DNA from: Clostridia bacterium | Lineage (GTDB): Bacteria; Bacillota; Clostridia; Oscillospirales; CAG-272 | Assembly: GCA_017938425.1 (NCBI GenBank) | Contig: JAGBBQ010000016.1 | Coordinates: forward strand, 1-39,161 | DNA length: 39,161 bases | Direction: 5' to 3' | In this document: positions 24,753-32,891 of the stretch, piece by piece | How the letters are laid out: the number at the start of each line of letters is the position of its first letter | Numbering within the stretch: the stretch's first letter is position 1 | The notes under the pieces: model-generated | The model's database searches: none | Told to the model about the DNA's origin: nothing | Seen by the model: the letters and a program-made list of their open reading frames with translations, nothing else | Translations under genes and position numbers: made by a program

Positions 24753-25819
24753 CACAGCACGACCTCCTTTTTCGCCTCGGAGGATGCGTAAAGCGCGTCC
24801 AGCAGCTTCATGCTCTCGAGAATATTGTCAATATAGTTGCGGTCCTTAGCACCCGTGCGTACCGCATCGATGAAGCCGCGGTCCTCGGCGGCGTGCTGAC
24901 CGGGGATCTCGTGCTCGGTACGGATCCTTTCCAGCGTCTGCCCGTCAAACACGGTAAACTGGCCGCCGTAGGTGAGTCTTGCGCCCTTCTTGTCGCCGAG
25001 GAAGTCGATGTACATACCGTTGCCCTCGTCGATGTTTTCCGCCCACGCGCCGTTGAAGGAAATGCTTGCCTTGTCGGTGCGGATATAGCCGGAAACGAAG
25101 TCATCCACGTCGTTGACGCCGTTTTCCACGTTCTTGGTGTCCTCCGCCCACATGGATTTATATTTGTAGCTCTTCATATCCTTTGCCATCTCGCAGTAAG
25201 CGTCGCAGGTCACGTTTTTAGGCTTGGCACCGCCGAGAACGTAGAGGATCAGATCCAGAAAATGAATGCCCCAGTCGATCAGCACACCGCCGCCGCTCTG
25301 CGCCTTGTTGGTGAAGTCACCGCCGAGGCCGGGGATCGATCGGCAGGCGCGGAAGGAGCAGTAAACGTGGTAGATATTTCCGAATTCGCCTTTGCGGTTC
25401 ATTTCCTCCAGCAGCTCCACCGAGCGGTTGTAGCGGTTGCAAACGCCGATGCTTAAAAGCTTGCCCTGCTTCCTTGCCTCCTCTGCCATCTCCACGGAGA
25501 GGGGATAGTTGACCGTGATGGGCTTTTCGCACATCACGTGCTTGCCCGCCCTGAGCGAGTCCATCGTCACGGTGTAATGCGCGTAGTTGGGGGTGAGCAC
25601 GAAAACGGCGTCCACCTCGGGATCGGCGAGCGCCACCTTATAATCGGTGATCGCGATCTCCACGTTGTCGTATTTTTTCACGGCGGCCTCCGCCTTCTCG
25701 GGGATGATGTCGCAGACGTATTTGATGCGCACGTCCTCCATCAAGGTGAGCGCGGGCAGATGCGCGTTCTGCGCGATACGGCCGCAGCCGATGATTGCAA
25801 CGCAAACTCTCGTATCCAT
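24752..25819 (-). CDS. Gfo/Idh/MocA family oxidoreductase
   Basis: 355 residues with the canonical pattern: nucleotide loop GCGRIA (11-16), CEKPI with E98, K99 and P100, and GVLIDWGIHFLDLILYVLGG holding the catalytic Asp/His. It should oxidise or reduce a sugar or inositol hydroxyl with NAD(P). AAAAGGAG precedes the ATG. It is the first gene of an operon followed by a divergent family member and a TIM-barrel isomerase. This set fits oxidation of a glycoside at C3, cleavage by the barrel enzyme and reduction, although myo-inositol-type metabolism is an alternative. Confidence 0.9.
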   Translation of the reverse strand: MDTRVCVAIIGCGRIAQNAHLPALTLMEDVRIKYVCDIIPEKAEAAVKKYDNVEIAITDYKVALADPEVDAVFVLTPNYAHYTVTMDSLRAGKHVMCEKPITVNYPLSVEMAEEARKQGKLLSIGVCNRYNRSVELLEEMNRKGEFGNIYHVYCSFRACRSIPGLGGDFTNKAQSGGGVLIDWGIHFLDLILYVLGGAKPKNVTCDAYCEMAKDMKSYKYKSMWAEDTKNVENGVNDVDDFVSGYIRTDKASISFNGAWAENIDEGNGMYIDFLGDKKGARLTYGGQFTVFDGQTLERIRTEHEIPGQHAAEDRGFIDAVRTGAKDRNYIDNILESMKLLDALYASSEAKKEVVL

Positions 25820-25869
25820 AATGAAAGTCTCCTTTTTTTGCCGCGAGCGATCGCGGTTTTTCTGCTTTT

Positions 25870-25898
25870 ATTGTACAGCGTTTCTTAGTGGGAGTAAA
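25870..25898 (-). promoter_or_regulatory. Promoter of the Gfo-Gfo-isomerase operon
   Basis: Minus strand: -35 TTTACT (25898-25893, 4/6), 17-bp spacer, -10 TACAAT (25875-25870). It lies about 50 bp before the start codon and faces away from the promoter at 25983. Confidence 0.6.
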
Positions 25899-25934
25899 TA
25901 CCCTTACTTTGGGCGGATTTATCATTTTTTTGGA

Positions 25935-25970
25935 TTTTTGGCAAAAATATATGTTTTTTAGGAAAAATAT
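25935..25970. promoter_or_regulatory. Direct repeats and palindrome between divergent promoters
   Basis: TTTTTGGCAAAAATAT (25935-25950) and TTTTTAGGAAAAATAT (25955-25970) match at 14 of 16 positions with a 20-bp offset. The first copy is also part of a perfect palindrome ATTTTTG-G-CAAAAAT (25934-25948). They lie between the Gfo operon promoter and the AraC promoter and are candidate operators for the AraC protein. Confidence 0.45.
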
Positions 25971-25982
25971 CTTAGTATTTTC

Positions 25983-26011
25983 TTGACGCAGCCAACCGTA
26001 TGGTATATAAT
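25983..26011 (+). promoter_or_regulatory. Promoter of the AraC gene at 26034
   Basis: -35 TTGACG (25983-25988), 17-bp spacer, -10 TATAAT (26006-26011): one of the strongest promoters in the window. AAGGAGG follows at 26019-26025. Confidence 0.85.
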
Positions 26012-26033
26012 GAAGAAAAAGGAGGGATGAAGA

Positions 26034-26948
26034 ATGAAAAGCACAGCCCCCGTCCCCTCGGGGCAGGGCCGCACCGAGGGCTGCTACCATCTGAGTAAGA
26101 ACTTTTTCTCCTCGCCGAGAGCCTTCGGCAGCGTGCAGCTCGTGCAGATCGGCCGCCTCTATTGCAGATCGGACACCGCCATAGGGGAGCACGCGCATAT
26201 CCATTGGTTTGAATTGACCGTGGTGAACGCGGGCAAGGGCACCGTGTATACCGACGGTGTCGGTGTGCCGGTCGGCAGGGGGGATATCTATCTTTCCTTT
26301 CCCTGGGACCATCACGCCATACGCTCGGATGCAAGCGAGCCGCTGAAATTCGATTTCTTCGCCTTCGCGACCGACGATAAAGCGCTTCTTGCGGATCTTT
26401 TGCGTATCACCGAGTCGCATATTGCCGCCGATCGGCGCGTTTTCCGCGACGAGACGGTCGCCTCGCTCGTTTCCTCCGTCATCGCGGAGCTGGATAGCGG
26501 CGCCTTGCACGCCGAGGCTCTGCTTTGCTCGCTGCTTTCGGCGGCGGTCATCCGCGTGATCCGCGCCTTTCTCTGCGAGCGCGAGAGCGAGGCACCCCGC
26601 GCGGCCGCCGAGTCTGCCGATGCGCTCTGCTACCGCCTGATGCACTATATCGATACGCACATCTATTCGATGGATTCTCTTGCCGAGCTTTCGGAATACA
26701 CGGGCTATAACTACAGCTATCTCTCCGCGCTCTATAAGGCGACCACGGGGGAGAGCCTATCCTCCTATTACCGCACCCGCCGTCTTGAGACCGCGCGGCT
26801 TCATATTGCGGAAAATCTTCTCTCCGTCACGCGGATCGCGGAGCTTCTGCGCTACAGCTCGATCTATACCTTCAGCCGCGCCTTCAAGGATGCCTACGGC
26901 GTTTCGCCCGAGCAATACCGCCGCGCCACGCTTTCTTTTACGCCCTGA
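26034..26948 (+). CDS. AraC family transcriptional regulator
   Basis: 304 residues. The N-terminal cupin-like domain has IGEHAHIHWFELTVVNAGKG (50-69) and VGRGDIYLSFPW. The C-terminal part has two helix-turn-helix motifs (DSLAELSEYTGYNYSYLSAL, then VTRIAELLRYSSIYTFSRAF and YGVSPEQYRR). The start has AAGGAGG nine bases upstream. It is divergent from the Gfo-Gfo-isomerase operon and is its likely regulator. Its last 11 bp overlap the 3' end of the convergent PocR-AraC gene, with no terminator between them. Confidence 0.92.
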   Translation: MKSTAPVPSGQGRTEGCYHLSKNFFSSPRAFGSVQLVQIGRLYCRSDTAIGEHAHIHWFELTVVNAGKGTVYTDGVGVPVGRGDIYLSFPWDHHAIRSDASEPLKFDFFAFATDDKALLADLLRITESHIAADRRVFRDETVASLVSSVIAELDSGALHAEALLCSLLSAAVIRVIRAFLCERESEAPRAAAESADALCYRLMHYIDTHIYSMDSLAELSEYTGYNYSYLSALYKATTGESLSSYYRTRRLETARLHIAENLLSVTRIAELLRYSSIYTFSRAFKDAYGVSPEQYRRATLSFTP

Positions 26949-27735
26949 TCCTTCGTGGGGAAACGCCGTATTTTTCACGGAAGAGCTTGATAAAGTAGCT
27001 CACGTCCTCGAAGCCGACCTCGTAGGCGATCTCGCTCACCGAAAGAGAGGTGCTGCCGAGAAGGCGTCTTGCATCCGAAAGCCGCAGCCCGTTGCAGTAG
27101 GCGCGCAGCGAAACGCCTGCGCTTGTCTTGAAAAGATGGCTGATGTGCGAGCGGCTGCGATGGAAAACGGCAGCCAGCTCGTCGAGGGTCACGTGGGTAT
27201 GATTTTCCGCAAGGTAGCAGAGGATCTGCTTGAATTCGCCCTCCGTTTCCTCCGCCGTGCTTTCCAGATATTTCTCGAGCATCATACAAAGCGGCGGGAT
27301 CAGCGTATCGGCCGGTGCCTGCGGCGGGCTTGCTTCCGAGAGCCTTTCGTAAAGTGCGCCGTCGTAGCATTCCCCCCTTTTCTCCGTCGGGCGGAAGCCG
27401 CTGACGGCGACGAAGCCGCGGATCGGCTTTGTCTCGCATCGGACGGGATAAGCAAGCTCGAGAACGCCGCCGTGGCAGGTATGGAGAAGCGAGTCCTTCC
27501 CCTCGAGCCGCTTGAGGATCTCTCTTTGGTTCTGCATACAGAGCCCGTGGCGGCCGCTCGCCTTCACGAAGCCGCAGTAGGGATGGCTGTGCAGCATGAA
27601 GCCTGAAAGCTCCGTGAGGAGCGCGGTGCAGATATGCGCGTGCGATTCGCGCGAAAAATGCACCGAGCAGAGCAGATGGCATTCGCCCGAAAGATATTCG
27701 AAATAGGATCGGATGTTTTTTAAAAGCTTCTCCAT
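26938..27735 (-). CDS. AraC family regulator with PocR sensory domain
   Basis: 265 residues. The N-terminal ~150 residues look like a PocR sensory domain: YCGFVKASGRHGLCMQNQRE with two conserved Cys, HTCHGGVLELAYPV (about 85-98) and GFVAVSGF. PocR domains sense small hydrocarbon-derived ligands. The C-terminus is a standard AraC pair of helix-turn-helix motifs (TLDELAAVFHRSRSHISHLF, then VSEIAYEVGFEDVSYFIKLF and YGVSPRRIR). The ribosome binding site is weak (GAAAG). It is divergent from the FAD oxidoreductase / DUF4838 operon, its likely target. Confidence 0.88.
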   Translation of the reverse strand: MEKLLKNIRSYFEYLSGECHLLCSVHFSRESHAHICTALLTELSGFMLHSHPYCGFVKASGRHGLCMQNQREILKRLEGKDSLLHTCHGGVLELAYPVRCETKPIRGFVAVSGFRPTEKRGECYDGALYERLSEASPPQAPADTLIPPLCMMLEKYLESTAEETEGEFKQILCYLAENHTHVTLDELAAVFHRSRSHISHLFKTSAGVSLRAYCNGLRLSDARRLLGSTSLSVSEIAYEVGFEDVSYFIKLFREKYGVSPRRIRA

Positions 27736-27737
27736 TT

Positions 27738-27809
27738 TTTTGCACTTTCTTTATATTATTTTGCGTTTTTCTTATAGAAAATAGGAAAAAGATGTAATAC
27801 AATTATAAA
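27738..27809 (+). promoter_or_regulatory. Probable activator-dependent promoter of the FAD oxidoreductase / DUF4838 operon
   Basis: -10 candidates TACAAT (27798-27803) and TATAAA (27804-27809) are present, without a good -35. Upstream, an 18-base stretch beginning TTTTGC at 27738 recurs at 27759 with an exact 21-bp offset (14 of 18 positions equal); the second copy ends at 27776, at the edge of the -35 position. It is a likely target of the PocR-AraC protein encoded next door. AAGGAG lies before the ATG. Confidence 0.45.
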
Positions 27810-27840
27810 CGAAGAAAACCTTTCTGTCAAGGAGTAGGAT

Positions 27841-29631
27841 ATGCTGACAACAAAAAAAATAAAGTGCGATCTGTGCGTGATCGGCGGCGGTATCGCCGGT
27901 ATGTGCGCGGCGATCTCCGCCGCGAGAGAGGGAGCCTCGGTCGTCCTGATGCAGGAGAGGCCGGTCCTCGGCGGCAACGCATCCTCTGAGATGCGTATGT
28001 GGATCTGCGGCTCTTTCGGAGAGAATAACCGTGAGACGGGCATCCTCGAGGAGCTTGCGCTCGAGAATATGTACCGCAATCCCTCAAAGAGCTACCCCCT
28101 TTGGGATACCGTGCTTTTCGATTTTGTGAAAAGAGAGAAGAATATCACCCTGCTTCTGAACTGCACCTGTATGGATGCCGCGGTCGAGCACGGAGAATAT
28201 CCCGACGGGCGCGATACGCGCATCAAGAGCGTTAAGGGCTATCAGATGACGACGCAGACCTTCTTCACCGTCGAGGCAGGATGCTTTGCCGATTGCTCGG
28301 GAGACAGCATTCTCGCGCCTCTTACGGGCGCGGCCTTCCGTATGGGAAGAGAGGGAAGAGACGAGTTCGGAGAGAACTGTAAGGTTGAGAAGGGTGACGA
28401 TATGACGATGGGCATGTCCTGCCTGATCGGCGCAAGAGAGACCGAGCGCGCGGTGCCCTTCACACCCCCCGCCTTTGCAAAGAAGCTGACGGAGAAGGAC
28501 TTTTACGGCCGCTGCCCCGATCCCTATGACGATGGGCAGAATTTCTGGTATCTCGAGCTCGGCGGTGACCGTGACTCCATCCACGATACCGAGCAGGTGC
28601 GCGACGAGCTGATCGCCCTCGCCCTCGGCACGTGGGATTACGTAAAAAACAGCGGCGCGTATAAGACCGATACCTGGGACGTGGATTTCCTCGGCTTTTT
28701 GCCCGGCAAGCGCGAGTCCCGCCGTATGGTCGGCGAATATATTATCAAGGAGCAGGATCTGACGGGGAATACCGTGTTTGAGGACGAGGTCGCCTACGGC
28801 GGCTGGCCGCTGGACGATCATTATCCGGGCGGCTTCTATCATCGCGGCGAGCCGAATACATACTATCATCTGGCGCCTCCCTAGTCCATCCCCTACCGCG
28901 CGCTGTATTCCTCCCACGTGGAGAACCTCTTCTTCGCGGGCAGAAACATCAGTATGACGCACACGGCGATGAGCTCGGTGCGCGTGATGGCGACCTGCGG
29001 CCTGCTCGGCGAGGCGGTCGGCCGTGCCGCGGCGATATGCGCGGAATATAATATCACGCCGCACGGAGTCTATAAGGATAAGGAAAGGCTTGCCGAGCTG
29101 CAGAGGCGCCTGATGGCAGGGGATTGTTTCCTCCCCTCGAAGCGCCGCGGGATCGCGCCGCTTTGCCTTTGCGCCGCCCTGCATGCGGAGGCAGAGATGC
29201 TTCGTAACGGTGAGGACAGAGCGCATAGGCTCTACGGCACGGATGAGGGCAGCGCCTTCTATCACGCCGCGGCGGGCGAGCGCATCACCTACCGCTTTGA
29301 AAAAAGCGCCCTTTCCCGCGTGCATATCGTCTTTGACAGCGATCTCAACCGCAACACGCAGGAGGGCTCGGTCGTAGACAGAACGCACAACACGCGCATC
29401 TTAAAGCGGCTGGACAGCCCCGATCTTCATATGCCGAAAACGCTCTGCCGTGAGTTTTTGCTCATCGGCTCGCTGGACGGCCGCGAGACCGAGCTTCTGC
29501 ACGTCAACGAGAACCGCAAGCGCGCCTACGATCTGAAGCTCTCGGGCGAATACGATAGCCTCACCCTGATCCCGCTTTCGCTTTGGGGAGAGGGAGAGCG
29601 CATCCCTGTCGTTTCCTTCGATTTTGCATAA
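27841..29631 (+). pseudogene. FAD-dependent oxidoreductase interrupted by one in-frame TAG
   Basis: The frame codes for 596 codons of an FAD_oxidored-type protein, broken only by TAG at 28882-28884 (codon 348). The first part has the FAD-binding GGGIAG (15-20) and RPVLGGNASSEMRMW (40-54). The part after the stop continues in the same frame with SIPYRALYSSHVENLFFAGR and SVRVMATCG, the conserved family C-terminal FAD region. Related proteins usually have Tyr two residues before IPYR, so TAC or TAT to TAG is the simplest origin. No ribosome binding site precedes the downstream fragment (GTG at 28918). Without readthrough the product lacks its C-terminal 40%. Could be a nonsense mutation, a sequencing error or readthrough. 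First gene before the second DUF4838 gene. Confidence 0.8.
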
Positions 29632-29646
29632 TAGGGAGGAATTATT

Positions 29647-31605
29647 ATGATGACGGTATATAAAATTTCGGCGGCCTCCGCGATCGACTTTGCCGCCGAG
29701 GAGCTGAAGCGGTATCTGCGCATGATGATGCCCGAGGCAGGGCAGATCGCGGTGCGCTATGACAGGGAGGCGAAGGAGGGCTTCCGCCTCGGTCTGCTTT
29801 CCAATCTCGGACTCGATGCTTCGGACGTAGAGGACGGGCATCTTGACGAGATCCTGTATGCCGACTGCGACGAGCGGGGCGGCATCCTTGCGGGCAACAA
29901 TCCGCGCGCCGTGCTTCTTGCGGTGTACGAATACCTGCGCGCCCAGGGCTGCCGCTGGCTTTTCCCGGGTGTGGACGGAGAATATATCCCCGAGCGCACG
30001 GGGCTTTCTGCGGTCAACTTCCGCATCAAGCCCTCCTGCCGCTACCGCGGCTTTGCGAACGCCACCGCCGCCTCGCAGCAGACGAATATGGAGCTGATCG
30101 ATTTTTTGCCGAAGATCGGTATGAATACCTTTATGTTCGAGTTTCGCATCCCCACCTATTATACCGACCGCTACTACAATCACGTGAACAACGAAAAGAA
30201 CCGTCCCGCCGAGCCGGTCACGCCGCGCCAGATCCTCGCATGGAAGCGCAGCTGCGAGAGCGAGATCGACCGTCGCGGCCTGCTCTTCCACGACGTGGGG
30301 CACGGCTTCTGCATCGACGCCTTCGGCATCGATTCCTCTCTTGCGTGGTATAAAAGCGACGAGAGCCATATTCCCGAGGGGGCAAGGCAGTATCTTGCAA
30401 AGGTCGGCGGCCGCCGCGGCTTCTTCGAGGGCGTTCCCATCAACACGAATTTCTGTATGTCAAATCCCGCGGCGCGCGCTCTTGTGGCGAAAAATGTGGC
30501 GGATTATGCCGAGAGCCATCAGAACGTGGATCTTCTCCACGTCTGGCTTGCCGACGGCATCAATAACCATTGCGAATGCGAAAAATGTAAACAAAAGATC
30601 CCATCCGATTGGTATATCGATATGCTGAACGATATCGATCGGGAAATGACGGAAAGAAATATTCCGACGCGGATCGTCTTTCTTGCCTACGTGGATATCT
30701 CCTGGGCGCCCGAGCGGACCGCTCTTATAAATCCCGACCGCTTCGTATTTATGCTCGCGCCTTTCACGAGAGCGTATTACGACAGCATTCCGAAAAAAGG
30801 CGTGAACGCGAAAAATCCGCCCTACGAGCGCAACAATATTTTCCTCGCCTCCACCCTGGAGGAGTATCTTGCCTTTTATAGCGATTGGCGCAAAACGTAT
30901 AAAGGAACGGCCTTTGCCTTCGAGTATCATTTCTGCTGGGCGGAGTACCGCGATCTCTCCTCGCTCGGAATGGCGAAGCTGATCGGCGATGAGGTGCGCC
31001 TCTATAAATCCATCGGCATCGACGGCGTGGTTGAGGACGGCGATCTGCGCCCCTTCCTTCCGAACGGACTTCTCCTCTATACCCTCGGTCGCACGCTCTT
31101 CAACGTGAATACGCCGCACAGGGATATCGTTTCCGACTATTTCTCGCATCTTTACGGCGAGCATCATAAGGATTTTCTTGCCTTCTTTGAGAAGGTCGGC
31201 GCGTGCTTTGACTGGAAATATTTCTCCGGCCTTGGCTCGGAGGATGCGCGTGTCGGCAAGTATTACAGCCCGAGGATGGCAGAAAGGCTCGCGGCGGCGC
31301 AGCCCCTCATCGAGGAGGGAAGAGCGCTCGTGCGCGCGCACTATAACGCAGAGCGGCGCGTGCAGACGGTCGCGGTCCGCCTTTTTGCGCATTACCTCGA
31401 TCTTCTGGAGAGCACCGCGCGCGTGATGGCGAAGAAGGCCGCGGGCGAGGATGGCGAGGCGAAGGCGCTGCTGCTTTCCTTTGAGGAGGAATTCGGCAAG
31501 CGCGAGTGCGAGCTGGAGCGCTACTTCAACCATTGCTTCTTCTTCTCCTACCTTCGCTGTCTCGTGATCACCCATGCATCCAAGCTCGATCTCGTTCTGA
31601 ACTGA
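29647..31605 (+). CDS. DUF4838 domain protein, putative glycoside hydrolase (copy 2)
   Basis: 652 residues, clearly paralogous to 5900-7909 along its whole length. Shared landmarks are ELKRYLRMMMPEAG near residue 19, NPRAVLLAVYEYLRAQGCRW, HDVGHGFCIDAFG, FCMSNPAARAL, VDLLHVWLADG and the CECEKC cluster. No signal peptide. GGGAGG precedes the ATG. It follows the FAD oxidoreductase by 15 bp in the same transcript, whereas copy 1 is paired with EamA and a GH109-like protein, so the two copies probably act on different oligosaccharides. No terminator is visible after it. Confidence 0.82.
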   Translation: MMTVYKISAASAIDFAAEELKRYLRMMMPEAGQIAVRYDREAKEGFRLGLLSNLGLDASDVEDGHLDEILYADCDERGGILAGNNPRAVLLAVYEYLRAQGCRWLFPGVDGEYIPERTGLSAVNFRIKPSCRYRGFANATAASQQTNMELIDFLPKIGMNTFMFEFRIPTYYTDRYYNHVNNEKNRPAEPVTPRQILAWKRSCESEIDRRGLLFHDVGHGFCIDAFGIDSSLAWYKSDESHIPEGARQYLAKVGGRRGFFEGVPINTNFCMSNPAARALVAKNVADYAESHQNVDLLHVWLADGINNHCECEKCKQKIPSDWYIDMLNDIDREMTERNIPTRIVFLAYVDISWAPERTALINPDRFVFMLAPFTRAYYDSIPKKGVNAKNPPYERNNIFLASTLEEYLAFYSDWRKTYKGTAFAFEYHFCWAEYRDLSSLGMAKLIGDEVRLYKSIGIDGVVEDGDLRPFLPNGLLLYTLGRTLFNVNTPHRDIVSDYFSHLYGEHHKDFLAFFEKVGACFDWKYFSGLGSEDARVGKYYSPRMAERLAAAQPLIEEGRALVRAHYNAERRVQTVAVRLFAHYLDLLESTARVMAKKAAGEDGEAKALLLSFEEEFGKRECELERYFNHCFFFSYLRCLVITHASKLDLVLN

Positions 31606-31646
31606 ACGCACGGAGATCCGCCCTTCTGCCGCATCCGTTCCCTTTG

Positions 31647-31764
31647 CAACCTTTGGTTGAATGCCTCCTTTTTGTTCCGCTTTTTTACTGTTTTTTTGCA
31701 AAATCAACGGTCTTTTTCGCTTTTTCAACCGAAAGTGGAAAAATTCAACCAACCGATGGTTGAT
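31647..31764. promoter_or_regulatory. Palindromic operator candidates before the membrane XRE gene
   Basis: CAACC-TTT-GGTTG (31647-31659) and TCAACCA-ACCGA-TGGTTGA (31746-31752 with 31758-31764) are inverted repeats of one motif, and a half-site TTCAACC lies at 31724-31730. The second palindrome overlaps the -35 of the XRE promoter, which suits autorepression. The 220-bp gap before this gene holds nothing else that I can identify. Confidence 0.55.
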
Positions 31765-31789
31765 TTTTCCGTCGCTTTATGGCAGAATA
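31761..31789 (+). promoter_or_regulatory. Promoter of the membrane XRE gene
   Basis: -35 TTGATT (31761-31766), 17-bp spacer, -10 CAGAAT (31784-31789). AAAAAGGAG precedes the ATG at 31826. Confidence 0.5.
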
Positions 31790-31825
31790 GAGTCACAATC
31801 AAACATAAAAAGGAGACCAACGCAA

Positions 31826-32710
31826 ATGACACTTGGACAAAAGCTTTCCGCATACCGTAAGGTGGCGGGTATGACACAGCAGCAGCTGGGCGAGCTGCTC
31901 AACATCAGCGCGCAGGCGGTATCAAAATGGGAGAACGATCAGGCGGAGCCGGACCTTGCCACGGTGCGTGCGCTGGCGGATATCTATAAGATATCGGTCG
32001 ATACGCTCCTGAATGCGGAGGACGTGCCCGTCGCACCCGCAGACGAGGGCGCGCACGCAGAGGAGAATGAAAGGATAGAAAAATCCGAGACCGTGCTTCC
32101 CATCGGCTATTGCAAGAATTGCGGCATCGCCGTGGGAGAAGAGAACCTCGGCGCGGATACGCCCGTGATCCTTTGCAAAAAATGCCACGAGGCAGAGAAG
32201 CTCGCCAAGGCGCGCGAGACCGTCGCAAAGCAGCGTGCGATCGAGGAGCGGCAGAGGCAGGAGCAGGCGGTGATCGCCGAGAACCGCCATAAATGCAAAA
32301 AGCGCTTCATCCTCAGCACCGTGATCGCCGCGATCGCCGCGGTTCTTTTCCTTTGTATTTATATCGGCGTCTCGGAGGAATTCAACTTTTTCGTTGCCCT
32401 GATCGGCATCTACGTGGTCTTTGCCTTCGCGAGCTGCCTCTTTTACGACTGCCTTGTGCAGGAAGTCGTGGTCAATTGGTTTGAGAAGAGCTTTCAAGCC
32501 CCGGGTCTTATCATTACGCTGGATATGGATGGATGTCTCTTCTATCTCGGTATGAAGCTGATCTTCTGGGTGATCGGTCTGATCTTCGGTCTCGTGGCGG
32601 GCACGATCGGCGTGCTGATCGGTCTTGTGTGCGCCCCCTTCAACTATCCGTTCGTAATGCGTCAGCTGAGACGCGATTACAAAGAGGGTGTCGAGTGCGA
32701 CCTGCTTTAA
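31826..32710 (+). CDS. Membrane-bound XRE family regulator with zinc-ribbon-like linker
   Basis: 294 residues from MTLGQKL; an upstream extension was rejected because it crosses the promoter and the AAAAAGGAG site. Residues 5-62 are an XRE helix-turn-helix (AGMTQQQLGELLNISAQAVS, KWEND). A linker holds two CxxC pairs, C96/C99 and C117/C120, a likely zinc ribbon. Residues about 122-155 are charged and may form a coiled coil. Three hydrophobic regions follow (about 161-181, 188-207 and 240-270). The architecture suggests a one-component sensor that binds DNA while anchored in the membrane. It is convergent with the ABC transporter genes. It probably controls its own promoter and possibly the transporters. 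Confidence 0.82.
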   Translation: MTLGQKLSAYRKVAGMTQQQLGELLNISAQAVSKWENDQAEPDLATVRALADIYKISVDTLLNAEDVPVAPADEGAHAEENERIEKSETVLPIGYCKNCGIAVGEENLGADTPVILCKKCHEAEKLAKARETVAKQRAIEERQRQEQAVIAENRHKCKKRFILSTVIAAIAAVLFLCIYIGVSEEFNFFVALIGIYVVFAFASCLFYDCLVQEVVVNWFEKSFQAPGLIITLDMDGCLFYLGMKLIFWVIGLIFGLVAGTIGVLIGLVCAPFNYPFVMRQLRRDYKEGVECDLL

Positions 32711-32731
32711 AAAAGCGGATGGCGCATTTGG

Positions 32732-32812
32732 GCGCAATCGAAAATGACCGAATTATGTTTTTCACGCGGCGTACCTATGTACGCTTCTTTCTCGTCAGTC
32801 GGCAATTTGCGC
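32732..32812. other. Structured intergenic element, function unknown
   Basis: An 81-nt stretch between the XRE stop and its terminator can fold as nested stems: GCGCAA (32732-32737) with TTGCGC (32807-32812), CCGA (32748-32751) with TCGG (32799-32802), and a hairpin GCGTAC-CTAT-GTACGC (32769-32784). No coding frame here looks real. It may be a 3' UTR structure, a small RNA or a dispersed repeat. Confidence 0.35.
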
Positions 32813-32842
32813 TCTAAATCCCCCTATCCCCTCAGAGCATTC

Positions 32843-32887
32843 GAGGGCAGCTCAAGTTTTTTGAACTTGAGCTGCCCTCTTTTTTTT
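32843..32887 (+). terminator. Strong intrinsic terminator after the XRE gene
   Basis: GAGGGCAGCTCAAGTT (32843-32858), 5-nt loop, AACTTGAGCTGCCCTC (32864-32879), then eight T. It is perfectly paired over 16 bp. The U-tract is on the plus side only. Confidence 0.92.
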
Positions 32888-32891
32888 ATTT

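Noticed and set aside
28882..28884. Genome-wide reassignment of TAG to an amino acid
   Set aside because: Only one in-frame TAG occurs in all the real genes of the window; general reassignment to a common amino acid would give many. A local mutation or readthrough is simpler.
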